The position numbers were made by a program, and so were the translations under genes. The notes under the pieces are model-generated. The model was not told where the DNA came from. It did not search any database and was given only the letters and a program-made list of their open reading frames with translations. This document shows positions 37,307 to 44,791 of a stretch of 64,000 bases of DNA, piece after piece; position 1 is the first letter of the stretch; each line of letters begins with the position of its first letter. This DNA is from Candidatus Methanomicula labiotermitis (GTDB lineage: Archaea; Thermoplasmatota; Thermoplasmata; Methanomassiliicoccales; Methanomethylophilaceae), in assembly GCA_009780575.1 (NCBI GenBank), contig WQZU01000001.1, forward strand, positions 16,955 through 80,954, written 5' to 3'.

Positions 37307-37698
37307 TGTAAAATCCGTCGGTCTTTTGAAACTCCGTATCTTTCAACGGTAGCGAAAATGTAACGGTACAGTCGGATGAAAGGCTCATACACTGTTGCCA
37401 TTCCATCTTGTCAACTCTGACATACGGCGCCCTTCTTTAACATCGTCCTCAATACCGGGAACTCCTATCAGATAAACATTCTCCAGAATGTTCTCCCATT
37501 CCTCATCGGAGATCGTGGGCGCACCTCACGGGTTCGTCAATGGCTCCCTCAATGCGATCGTAAAGGTTGCATCATTGACGTTTCTGTCACCATATTGTGA
37601 TGTGATCGCTCGTATGTAATACGTTTTGCGCAACAAATCCGCAACCTATGTTTGTGCGGATTTTTGCTGTTATATATGCAGATAGCATAACGGCGTCG
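37307..37698. other. A/T-moderate intergenic stretch with a gene remnant
   Basis: This 392-base stretch has no intact gene. It contains the antitoxin remnant listed separately on the minus strand and, near 37660-37690, an A/T-rich segment (TTTTTGCTGTTATATATGCAG) with a TATA-like element for the gene at 37699. Confidence 0.5.
37385..37610 (-). pseudogene. Remnant of an antitoxin-like gene with an in-frame stop
   Basis: Reading the minus strand gives a frame with IALREPLTNP, then TGA, then continuing in the same frame GAPTISDEEWENILENV and YLIGVPGIEDDVKEGRRM before a stop at 37385. The second half strongly resembles the C-terminus of Phd/RelB-type antitoxins, which carry the pattern 'L...PG...SI.EG'. 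The N-terminal DNA-binding part is not recognisable and no toxin gene is adjacent. I read it as a decayed toxin-antitoxin gene. Confidence 0.45.
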
Positions 37699-38292
37699 AT
37701 GAAAAAACTGTCCGTAGACCTCAAAACCGAAAAAGACCTTATTGAAATGTACAGACTTGATGAGGTTGTGGTCAATGATACGATCAGAAGTAACATCGCA
37801 CTCACACTTCAGTACGTACACTTCAATCTCGATATGACAAAAACGTACGATTTGGAGAAAGATCTCAAAGCATTAACATTCAAACAGCTGCTGATAAGCA
37901 CATTCTCTGTGTTGGAAGGTATTATGCTCGGAGCGATAGACACACTGAAAAAATGGTGTGATTCAATGGAGTCCTGTCAATCAAAGTGTGAGTTCTATTT
38001 CAAAAAGGATGTTTCGGAATACATCCGTTTCAAAGAAATGAAAGATCATCTTTGTACGATCAAGGCATTAAGTTTTTCACCGCACGGAATGGAATTCGTC
38101 GAAATAGCCAAAGACCTGCGTAACAATGTCCATATAGGCAAGAGCTCTGAACTTGAAAGTGAGAACACGTATTACAGCGCAGAATTTGTAGATCGATCGA
38201 TTATCGCGATCCGTGAAACGGTAATTGTTCTGGCAGCTTTTATCTCTCAACAGAAAAATGAATTTTTACCGGCTTTAAGAATGTGTCCCTGA
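37699..38292 (+). CDS. Helical protein of unknown function
   Basis: I do not recognise the family. The protein of about 197 residues is predicted to be mostly helical and is A/T-rich in coding compared with the neighbours. It contains DLRNNVHIGKS near residue 158, vaguely like the RN..H motif of HEPN proteins, but the spacing is too short to claim membership. The start ATG at 37699 is preferred to an upstream in-frame TTG or ATG at 37648. Its composition and the adjacent antitoxin remnant suggest an accessory or acquired segment. Confidence 0.55.
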   Translation: MKKLSVDLKTEKDLIEMYRLDEVVVNDTIRSNIALTLQYVHFNLDMTKTYDLEKDLKALTFKQLLISTFSVLEGIMLGAIDTLKKWCDSMESCQSKCEFYFKKDVSEYIRFKEMKDHLCTIKALSFSPHGMEFVEIAKDLRNNVHIGKSSELESENTYYSAEFVDRSIIAIRETVIVLAAFISQQKNEFLPALRMCP

Positions 38293-38360
38293 CGCGATTG
38301 GATTCAATGAGTGTGTCGAATAACTACTGTTAATTTTTTTATGTCTGAAAGATAAAGCAG

Positions 38361-38433
38361 TGGGCCCGCCCAGATTTGAACTGGAGTCAATAGCACCCCA
38401 AGCTACAAGGATACCAAGCTACCCCACGGGCCC
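38361..38433 (-). tRNA. tRNA-Pro (anticodon GGG)
   Basis: The acceptor stem pairs GGGCCCG with CGGGCCC. The anticodon stem GTAGC/GCTAT encloses loop TTGGGGT with anticodon GGG for proline. The T arm has GTTCAAATC. The discriminator is A and CCA is not encoded. Confidence 0.92.
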
Positions 38434-38463
38434 GTAATAAAGTTTAAATGTAAATGGTTTCGC

Positions 38464-38655
38464 TCAGCCCAGAGGCGAGATCTCTTCGATAAGGTTCGCA
38501 TGCGATATTATCATCCTGCGGCAGCAATATCTCTCCAAGCCGAGGTCGTCAAGCACCATTTGCGGTGCTTCGCCCAGCGATACGCGTTTAACGTATTCCT
38601 GATATGAACTGCCGACCACTTTGCCGCATGTGAAACATCTGACCGGTATTATCAT
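38464..38655 (-). CDS. rpoN: RNA polymerase subunit N (Rpb10)
   Basis: The 63-residue zinc protein is a small subunit of RNA polymerase. Ligands are RCFTCGK near residue 7 and the adjacent pair RYCCRRM near residue 43, exactly as in Rpb10. It closes the rpl18e-rpl13-rps9-rpoN operon, conserved in archaea. Confidence 0.96.
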   Translation of the reverse strand: MIIPVRCFTCGKVVGSSYQEYVKRVSLGEAPQMVLDDLGLERYCCRRMIISHANLIEEISPLG

Positions 38656-38664
38656 GCCATCACC

Positions 38665-39063
38665 TTAACGGTACGATTTCTGTCTCTTGGTACGTGCGCC
38701 GCGCCCGAGCGGGTTCTTCGGAAGCTTCCTTCTCGTGTCATTGATAACGAACGAACGGTCGTATGTTTTGAACATCGTCTCGAGTTCCTCGTCTTTGAAG
38801 AAGTCGATGAGTCCTCTTGTTATGGCCGTCCTTATCGCCTCGGCCTGACCCATTACGCCTCCTCCGTGCACATTCACTGATATGTCTACTTTTGAAACCT
38901 TCTCCGACACCAGTCCCAGCGGCTCCTGTATCTTGAGCCTTGCCAGTTCCGGCGAGTATATCTCAAGCGGAGTCTTGTTTATCGTTACCTTCCCGGTGCC
39001 CTCTTTGACAACGGCCCTTGCGATCGCCGTCTTCCTTTTTCCACTTGTGTTGACTGTTTCCAC
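38665..39063 (-). CDS. rps9: Ribosomal protein S9
   Basis: The 132-residue protein starts METVNTSGKRKTAIARAVV and ends GARTKRQKSYR, the characteristic S9 tail that reaches the decoding site. The central GGGVMGQAEAIRTAITRGL matches the family. It follows rpl13 by 4 bases. Confidence 0.97.
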   Translation of the reverse strand: METVNTSGKRKTAIARAVVKEGTGKVTINKTPLEIYSPELARLKIQEPLGLVSEKVSKVDISVNVHGGGVMGQAEAIRTAITRGLIDFFKDEELETMFKTYDRSFVINDTRRKLPKNPLGRGARTKRQKSYR

Positions 39064-39067
39064 ACGA

Positions 39068-39487
39068 TCACCTCACATTAGAACCCAGGAATTTTGCAAC
39101 GGCACCCAGGGTAGTGTATTTGCCGGTGTTCAATCTCATTGCCTGTTCGACCGTCTGTTTCTCGGAATCTTTGAATTGTTCCGGCGATCCGACGAAGACG
39201 TGTACCCTTCTGTACGCTTCCCTTCCGGTCGTTGTGGTCCACGGTATCATCCCTCTTATCGTTCTCTTCAGCAGAAGGTCGGCTCTGCGCGGATAGTACG
39301 GGCCTTTCCTGATCTGTCCGCGGTCTACTTTCGCCTTGAACTGTGCGAACACCATTTCCTTTGCTCCGGTTATTATCACGGATTCTGCGTTGAGTATCAC
39401 TATCTCCTCGTTATTGAGCAACCTCTCGGCAACATTGCTTGCCAGTCTTCCGAGGATGTGTCCTTTTGCGTCTATAACTGTAACCAT
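39068..39487 (-). CDS. rpl13: Ribosomal protein L13
   Basis: The 139-residue large-subunit protein begins MVTVIDAKGHILGRLAS and contains RRVHVFVG-like segments typical of archaeal L13. The ATG at 39487 follows GAGGTG; an upstream in-frame start at 39496 overlaps rpl18e. It is translationally close to rpl18e and rps9. Confidence 0.96.
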   Translation of the reverse strand: MVTVIDAKGHILGRLASNVAERLLNNEEIVILNAESVIITGAKEMVFAQFKAKVDRGQIRKGPYYPRRADLLLKRTIRGMIPWTTTTGREAYRRVHVFVGSPEQFKDSEKQTVEQAMRLNTGKYTTLGAVAKFLGSNVR

Positions 39488-39492
39488 CGCGA

Positions 39493-39855
39493 TCACCTCA
39501 TTATTCTCACGCCTGATCCTTTTGGATTTTCTGCCATAAGGTGGGCGATGGATATCGTCTTTCCGCCGGCGGCCGCTATGGCTTCCTCTGCTTTCGCGGA
39601 GAAGCTGTAAGCTGCCACTGTCACTTTCTTTGATATGCTTCCGGCCGCCAATACTTTGCCGGGGACCAATACTGTGTCCCCCGCATCGACGTATCTGTCA
39701 AGTTTGCTAAGGTTCAGTTCCGCCCAGTTCCTTCTGGGTTTCTCAAGTCTCTTCGCAATGTCTCGCCAGATGGCAGCTCCGGTCTCTCTTTCCTTCGCCT
39801 TCAGATCATCGATCAGGGCGAGGAGGTTCGGATCTGTTTTGAAGACTCTCTTCAT
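39493..39855 (-). CDS. rpl18e: Ribosomal protein L18e
   Basis: The 120-residue protein has the L15/L18e features RNWAELNLSKLDRY and TVLVPGKVLAAGSI. The ATG at 39855 (MKRVFKTDPN) matches the family start better than the upstream ATG at 39930. It opens the operon with rpl13, rps9 and rpoN. Confidence 0.95.
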   Translation of the reverse strand: MKRVFKTDPNLLALIDDLKAKERETGAAIWRDIAKRLEKPRRNWAELNLSKLDRYVDAGDTVLVPGKVLAAGSISKKVTVAAYSFSAKAEEAIAAAGGKTISIAHLMAENPKGSGVRIMR

Positions 39856-40115
39856 AGTTCTGACTCTCCCGACATCGGGTAACGCTCCAATGAACAGGTT
39901 GTTTATAAATATATCCGTCCTCCCTTTCATTAATTACGGGCGGGCGGGTTCCTTCGCGTACAACGCCGTTCTTATGTAACGGATGCGTCCGCTTGTCACT
40001 GACCGTCCGTATTCGGCCGTTCAGGCGGTATGCGGTCCGTTCGTTTTTTAACAATAAAATAAATAGTAGCCTGAAGTTTGGGATGTATAATTCAATTATG
40101 TTCCGAGGTGCATAA

Positions 40116-41168
40116 ATGATCAGGTTCGGTCCGGCGGGAATCCCATTGTCATGTAAAGGTCGCACATTGAAAGACGGTATTGAGGATGTGCACAATCTCG
40201 GCCTCACGGCGATCGAGATACCCATGGTAAGGGCCGGCACCATCGAACGCTATCCTGAAGAAGAGGAGATCGGGCTGTGCATCGCGGAACTTAAGGACGG
40301 TCTTGTTGTTGAATTCATCAGAGATGACATCCCTATATGCGACCCGAGTGAACCGATCGGAGAGGATGACGTTCTTGTCAGAATGGCGTCCGGCATCGCC
40401 GACTCGTACGGTTCGCTGATACCGATAGGCAAAATGGCCGAAAGACTTGATGTCAAGATCTCATTGCATACACCGTATTTCATGGATCTCGGAAGCAATA
40501 ACGAACTTACCGAGAGGAGTTTGAATAACATCAGACACTGCGGAGTAATATCCAATGCGCTGGGCGGCGATATCGTGACCACCAATCTCGGTTTATACAA
40601 AGACGTCAATGACACTGCCGAGACCGATGCGAACATCATTGAGAATGTTGCCGCCATAATGGAATGGTGGACCGAGAACAACATAAAAACAAGACTCGGC
40701 GTTGAGATCACAGGACGCCAGGAAGCCTTCGGTTCGCTGGAGCAGGTACTTTCATTGTGCGATGAGATAGATGGTGTCGTACCGGTCATCAACTTCCCTC
40801 ACCATCATTCCAGGACACGCGGTTCACTCATGACCTCTGCGGACTTCAAAGACATTCTTGAGAAGGCGGAACCGTATTGCAGCGGAAGCATCCATACATT
40901 GTTCTCGGGCGTTGAATACCATGACGGCAACGAACGCAGGTTCACGCCTATTAAGAAAGGAGATCTGAAATTCGAACCGCTCGCTGAGACTCTCATTGAT
41001 CTTAAGCGTGACGCCACCGTGATATCCGGTTCACCGCTTCTCGAACATGATGCGATGTACATGAAGGTCATACACGAGCGCGTTCTGACGAAGAGAGTGG
41101 CCAAGGTCATAAGGGCCAAGAAGAAAGATGAGGCCTCTGCGGCCGAGGCTGACGCAGAGGAAGAGTGA
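40116..41168 (+). CDS. Endonuclease IV-like TIM-barrel protein
   Basis: The 350-residue protein belongs to the xylose isomerase-like/AP endonuclease IV superfamily. Visible features are IRFGPAGIPLSCKGR at the start, SLHTPYFMDLGSNNE near residue 111 and a later NFPHHHSRTRG, with metal-binding His, Glu and Asp residues. Compared with bacterial Nfo the fit is partial, so repair of abasic sites is plausible but not certain. The C-terminus ends in an acidic tail. The stop overlaps the start of hxlB. Confidence 0.75.
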   Translation: MIRFGPAGIPLSCKGRTLKDGIEDVHNLGLTAIEIPMVRAGTIERYPEEEEIGLCIAELKDGLVVEFIRDDIPICDPSEPIGEDDVLVRMASGIADSYGSLIPIGKMAERLDVKISLHTPYFMDLGSNNELTERSLNNIRHCGVISNALGGDIVTTNLGLYKDVNDTAETDANIIENVAAIMEWWTENNIKTRLGVEITGRQEAFGSLEQVLSLCDEIDGVVPVINFPHHHSRTRGSLMTSADFKDILEKAEPYCSGSIHTLFSGVEYHDGNERRFTPIKKGDLKFEPLAETLIDLKRDATVISGSPLLEHDAMYMKVIHERVLTKRVAKVIRAKKKDEASAAEADAEEE

Positions 41169-41704
41169 TGTCCTCACTCGACTATATCCTCGAATCGGTA
41201 AGAAGATCTGTCACGTCCGTTGATCCGGCAGCCGTGGATTCACTTATTGACAGCATCGTATCATCAAAAACTTTGTTCATATACGGTTCCGGAAGGTCCG
41301 GTCTTTCCGGACAGTTCTTCTGCGTGCGTCTTGTCCAGATGGGACTGGACGTTCACTTCGTCGGTAATATGACCACGCCGATAATAACAAAGGACGATCT
41401 TACCATAGTGATCTCGAACACCGGCGAGACCATGTCTGCCGTTCAGACTGCCACTATAGCCAGGCGCATCGGGTCCAAGGTTGTTGCCGTCACTGCGAAC
41501 ATGGACAGTAAACTGGCGAATGCGTCTGACATCGTGATACATCTGCCTACCGTCAAGGACAAGGAAAGATCCGTCAACGCGCCTCTCGGGACCATCTTCG
41601 AAGAATCATCGAATCTGTTCTTTGACAGTATAGTGCCTTCTGTGATGAACCGTCTTAACGTGACGGAATCCGACATGAGGAAACGTCACGCCATCTGGGT
41701 ATGA
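41168..41704 (+). CDS. hxlB: 6-phospho-3-hexuloisomerase, SIS domain
   Basis: The enzyme interconverts 3-hexulose 6-phosphate and fructose 6-phosphate. In archaea this route usually makes ribose phosphate from fructose 6-phosphate. The 178-residue protein shows the SIS-domain pattern IYGSGRSGLSGQFF, TIVISNTGETMS and the tail MRKRHAIWV. The partner hexulose-phosphate synthase is not in the window. The gene end overlaps the end of the convergent JAMM gene by 19 bases. Confidence 0.85.
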   Translation: MSSLDYILESVRRSVTSVDPAAVDSLIDSIVSSKTLFIYGSGRSGLSGQFFCVRLVQMGLDVHFVGNMTTPIITKDDLTIVISNTGETMSAVQTATIARRIGSKVVAVTANMDSKLANASDIVIHLPTVKDKERSVNAPLGTIFEESSNLFFDSIVPSVMNRLNVTESDMRKRHAIWV

Positions 41705-42201
41705 GATTCCATTACCACCATTGACGCTTCTTCCGGGCCGTTCTCTGAACCTTTGAACACTTTCAGTTCCTCTTTGATCGGGTCTATTACAACAGCGAAA
41801 CCCGATCCGCCGAACACGGATGAATGCGTACGGATGTCCGTTTCCGACATGAAGCATCCTATCCCTATATGGGAATGATACCATCCGACGATCACATACT
41901 CAAAATCCAGATCATCCAGCGCATCGAACAGCGGAGTCATGTCGGAATGATCGAATCTTACGCTTACTTCGTCCGCATGGAGTTTTGCGGTCACCGCTTT
42001 ATCGGCTTCCGCATACACTCCGTTCTCATCCCTGTACATCCGGCCCGCCAGAAGTCCCATGACCTCCGCATTCTCTGATGCGCCTCTGTCAGCATGGTCA
42101 AGCATCTCCGATATTGCGGCCTCGGATACGAAAATATCCGCATTCACTATCCTTTTCCGCTCCGGGATCTTTGAATCGATATGCGGGGTTATGCGCGGCA
42201 T
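41686..42201 (-). CDS. JAMM isopeptidase-like protein, Rpn11/CSN5 type
   Basis: The 171-residue protein is a JAB/MPN domain. The JAMM zinc site is complete: E46 in AEVMGLLAG, H109 and H111 in GWYHSHIGIG, S119 and D122 in FMSETD. The stretch GWYHSHIGIGCFMSETD closely resembles eukaryotic Rpn11 (with Ile where eukaryotes have Pro). Eukaryotic relatives remove ubiquitin at the proteasome. The start overlaps the E2-like stop (TGATG), so translation is coupled. It is the last gene of the E1-UbL-E2-JAMM operon. Its expected job is to free the ubiquitin-like protein from targets, inferred from family and context. Confidence 0.88.
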   Translation of the reverse strand: MPRITPHIDSKIPERKRIVNADIFVSEAAISEMLDHADRGASENAEVMGLLAGRMYRDENGVYAEADKAVTAKLHADEVSVRFDHSDMTPLFDALDDLDFEYVIVGWYHSHIGIGCFMSETDIRTHSSVFGGSGFAVVIDPIKEELKVFKGSENGPEEASMVVMESHTQMA

Positions 42202-42689
42202 CAGTGCCTCCCGAAGCTTACCGACGCGTTTATCTTTGCTTCATTCTCTATATAGAATCTTGATGCTTCCATGCACACATCGGTGCCGAACGGATTCATT
42301 GCATTCGGATTGCCAGTCAGATATTCCACCGCTTTCATGAACGACAGTAACGTGGATCCGAACTCCCATTTGTCAAGGAGTTTTATGCATACGTAACCTC
42401 CATCCTCCGGAGGCATTATGTTCGGATGGAATATCGGTGTTTCCCATTTGGCTATCGGCTTTTCATAAGGATACTCTTCGTTTATCACGACTCTGTACCG
42501 GTGATCCTTTATCGGTACCATTTTCCCGTCTATCTTTGCATACGCCGGGATGTTCGTCATGTTCACCGTTATCTCTATCGGAAAGGACACCTCATTCGGA
42601 TCGAAGACTATGTCCGAGCCTATGTATCCGGAGCATCTCTGCAGCTCGTTTGTCAGTCTTTTTAAAAGTACCGGGAGAGGAAGGCCCAA
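42201..42689 (-). CDS. E2 ubiquitin-conjugating enzyme-like protein
   Basis: The 162-residue protein has the UBC fold signatures in order: a beta region with YRVVINEEYPYEKPIAKW, the HPN motif at residues 88-90 (IFHPNI), the likely catalytic Cys101 in YVCIKLLDKW, and the C-terminal helices following TGNPNAMNPFG. Eukaryotic E2s have the same HPN-to-Cys spacing of about 10 residues and a Trp a few residues after the Cys. It would receive the ubiquitin-like protein from the E1 as a thioester. The start is TTG one base after the UbL stop, with GGAGG overlapping the end of that gene. Confidence 0.88.
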   Translation of the reverse strand: MGLPLPVLLKRLTNELQRCSGYIGSDIVFDPNEVSFPIEITVNMTNIPAYAKIDGKMVPIKDHRYRVVINEEYPYEKPIAKWETPIFHPNIMPPEDGGYVCIKLLDKWEFGSTLLSFMKAVEYLTGNPNAMNPFGTDVCMEASRFYIENEAKINASVSFGRH

Positions 42690-42690
42690 T

Positions 42691-42930
42691 TCATCCTCCC
42701 TCCGGATCGGGTAACAGTTCCAGAACGTCTTCGTTCATTATGTTCGCTTCCATCACCGTGTCCTTTGCGCTGAGTAGGGATTTTCCCTTTCTGAGAACGT
42801 AGGCCCTCGGATCCTTCTTCCAGAATTCCGCCGCACTTTCTATTATGTCATATATCGTCTCATTCGGCGCCAGATCCATTTTCAGAGTGGCGCCGAGCGT
42901 TGCATTCCTGACCACTATCCGTATTCCCAT
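42691..42930 (-). CDS. Ubiquitin-like protein ending in Gly-Gly
   Basis: The 79-residue product has a beta-grasp pattern: two N-terminal strands (IRIVVRNATLGATLKMDL), a helix (TIYDIIESAAEFW), a strand carrying YVLRKGKSL and the C-terminal strand VLELLP followed by DPEGG. It ends exactly in Gly-Gly, so no processing protease is needed before adenylation. The ATG at 42930 is preferred over the in-frame ATG at 42960, because GAGGTG lies 5 bases upstream and the E1 gene ends 2 bases before. It lies between E1 and E2 genes, so conjugation to targets is likely; sulfur carriage is the main alternative. Confidence 0.85.
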   Translation of the reverse strand: MGIRIVVRNATLGATLKMDLAPNETIYDIIESAAEFWKKDPRAYVLRKGKSLLSAKDTVMEANIMNEDVLELLPDPEGG

Positions 42931-42932
42931 TT

Positions 42933-43721
42933 TTACACCTCGTTCATGTGATTTTCGCAAGAGTCGTCTTTCTTAACGTTCATGATGAATGTTTCACCCG
43001 ATATTCCGTCATAGTACGCAATGTTCTCTATACACATATCCTTCCTTCCTGATATTATCTTCACCGCTTCCCTTGCCTGCATGGCCGCCACTGCTGATGT
43101 CGTTGTGATCTCAGCCGCCATCTTCGGCGCGTAGAATGAACTTTTTCCCGTGCAGTTGAACCTTGTCTCGGAGACGTTGTAATGGCTCCTGTTCATTGCG
43201 CATTGCAAACACGGACCGCCTGGAAGTACCACTTGGATCTTTCCGAGCATTCCGTCCGTTCCTCCGTCAACGTACGGTATACAGTGATAACAGCTGTGAG
43301 CATTCACGTGAAGCCTTGCGGAAATATTGTCCATGCAACCGAGCACAATGTCAAAATCCCAATCCTCCATTTCCTGTATGCGCATCTGTTTTGCCGTTAT
43401 CTTCACATCCGGGTCCAATTCCGACGCGCGTTTCGCAAGTATCTCGGATTTCGTTCCGCTGTTCACATCCGTGTCTCTGAAGAAAACGCATCTGTTCAGA
43501 TTCGATATCACAACGGTGTCCATGTCCGCGACCGTGATGTCTCTGAATCCTGAGAGCACAAGACATTTCACAACCTCGTTCCCCAGAGCTCCGGCGCCGA
43601 CGACAAGACACCGTCCGCTCTGTATGCGGCCGATATCGATCCATTCGATCCTCTTCGACCTGTCGAAACGGTCCTTGTCGTATTCCTTGACGGATATCAT
43701 CTGTTCATAGAACGATTGCAT
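42933..43721 (-). CDS. E1-like ubiquitin-activating enzyme (ThiF/UBA family)
   Basis: The 262-residue enzyme should adenylate the C-terminal glycine of the UbL. The nucleotide site is LVVGAGALGNEV (GxGxxG at residues 42-47), followed by VADMDTVVISNLNR at residues 64-77, which is close to UBA3. A CLQC pair is at residues 171-174, part of a possible zinc site, and C190 in RFNCTGK is a candidate thioester cysteine. It is a single-domain E1 and would act as a homodimer. It is the first gene of the operon; a TATA-like element lies about 40 bases upstream. Confidence 0.88.
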   Translation of the reverse strand: MQSFYEQMISVKEYDKDRFDRSKRIEWIDIGRIQSGRCLVVGAGALGNEVVKCLVLSGFRDITVADMDTVVISNLNRCVFFRDTDVNSGTKSEILAKRASELDPDVKITAKQMRIQEMEDWDFDIVLGCMDNISARLHVNAHSCYHCIPYVDGGTDGMLGKIQVVLPGGPCLQCAMNRSHYNVSETRFNCTGKSSFYAPKMAAEITTTSAVAAMQAREAVKIISGRKDMCIENIAYYDGISGETFIMNVKKDDSCENHMNEV

Positions 43722-43756
43722 TGTTAATAAAAGAACGATTACATGTAGTCTACCGC

Positions 43757-43772
43757 AGATATATTATTCAGT
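43757..43772. promoter_or_regulatory. Shared TATA-like element between E1 gene and zinc-finger membrane protein
   Basis: The 68-base gap between the divergent genes contains AGATATATTATTCA. Read either way it gives a TATA-like box, about 25 bases from the plus-strand ATG at 43790 and about 38 from the minus-strand ATG at 43721. Both transcripts would have very short or no leaders, and the two genes could be co-regulated. Confidence 0.45.
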
Positions 43773-43789
43773 TACGTATATGCGTCTCC

Positions 43790-43999
43790 ATGGTAAGCCT
43801 TCCCGAGCACGGCCATTGTGTGAATTGCGATGATCCGATATCGTCCAAAGAATATTTCTGCTCCGACGACTGCACGAATGAGTACGCTGCCGACGTCAAG
43901 GAAGCGAAAAGATTGGACAGACGTTTCTATGCTCTTATGGCGGTCTCGATCGCAGCTATTGCGGCGATCACTTATCTATTCAAATTTTTCATCCTTTAA
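43790..43999 (+). CDS. DUF2116-type zinc-finger protein with C-terminal membrane anchor
   Basis: The 69-residue protein begins with a small treble-clef-like zinc site (HCVNCDDPI and FCSDDCTNEY, residues 9-29), continues with a charged helix, and ends in a transmembrane helix of about 20 residues (YALMAVSIAAIAAITYLF). Such tail-anchored zinc-ribbon proteins are common in archaea and have no known function. It is divergent from the E1-like gene across a 68-base promoter. Its end overlaps folP. Whether it belongs to the UbL pathway is open. Confidence 0.7.
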   Translation: MVSLPEHGHCVNCDDPISSKEYFCSDDCTNEYAADVKEAKRLDRRFYALMAVSIAAIAAITYLFKFFIL

Positions 44000-44791
44000 C
44001 GCATCCAGAGTTCTCTTTACATCGTGTACTCTCACTATGTTTGCACCGTTCCTTATGCATTCCGCTGCCGACAGGATGCTTGCATCCGGCCTCGGCAGAT
44101 CAGGGTACGCGTACGGCAGGAAGGACTTCATGGATGTGCCTGTGAGTATCGGAAATTTCCTGCCGAATGTTCGAAGACCTTTTATGATCTCCGTGTTCTG
44201 CTGAAATGTTTTTCCGAAACCGATCCCCGGATCAAGTATGATCCTGTTCCTCTTTATCCCTTTGAGTTCCGCATAAGCGCATACCGCGTCAAAGAATTCC
44301 GATATCCTTGAGACCGCGTCTCCGGACATGGTGCTCGCCTGCATTGTCTTCGGAACGCCGTGCATATGCATTATCACCACCGGAACTCCCGCCGATGCAG
44401 CGAGATCGGCCATACGCTCATCGCGGATGCCGCTTACATCGTTGATCATCTCGGCGCCGGCGTTCAGCGCCGCCTCCGCCGTTTCAGGATGCATCGTATC
44501 AACCGATATCGGAACATTCACCGACGGCGCCGCGATCCTTATGACGTCTATTATCCTTGCTATCTCCTCCTCCGGAGACACCGGAAGGGATCCCGGTCTT
44601 GTTGATTCGCCTCCTATGTCGATGATGTCTGCGCCCTCGTCCTCCATTTCAAACACTCGATCGACAGCAGCTTTTCCGGAGTAACGGATGGTATCGGAGA
44701 ACGAATCCGGCGTCAGGTTCAGTACGCCCATTATTCTCGGCCTGTCATATGAGATCAAACCCCTTCGCCATTCCGTTGACGGCGTTGTCAT
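43976..44791 (-). CDS. folP: Dihydropteroate synthase
   Basis: The enzyme joins a pterin to an aminobenzoate during pterin (folate or methanopterin-like) synthesis. The 271-residue TIM barrel has IMGVLNLTPDSFSDT near residue 20, GADIIDIGGESTRPG near 52, and RIILDPGIGFGKT near 190. It ends with TAG, rare in this window, and overlaps the preceding zinc-finger gene. It overlaps the HdrD-like gene start by 4 bases, so those two are coupled. Confidence 0.92.
   Translation of the reverse strand: MTTPSTEWRRGLISYDRPRIMGVLNLTPDSFSDTIRYSGKAAVDRVFEMEDEGADIIDIGGESTRPGSLPVSPEEEIARIIDVIRIAAPSVNVPISVDTMHPETAEAALNAGAEMINDVSGIRDERMADLAASAGVPVVIMHMHGVPKTMQASTMSGDAVSRISEFFDAVCAYAELKGIKRNRIILDPGIGFGKTFQQNTEIIKGLRTFGRKFPILTGTSMKSFLPYAYPDLPRPDASILSAAECIRNGANIVRVHDVKRTLDALKDEKFE

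Noticed and set aside
37699..38292. HEPN nuclease identity for the helical protein.
   Set aside because: The RNNVH stretch has the wrong spacing for the Rx4-6H motif and no nucleotidyltransferase gene is next to it.
41686..43721. A CBASS or Bil-type phage-defence module.
   Set aside because: No cyclic-oligonucleotide synthase, effector or defence gene is adjacent, and the E1 is a single-domain UBA-like enzyme, not an E1-E2 fusion.
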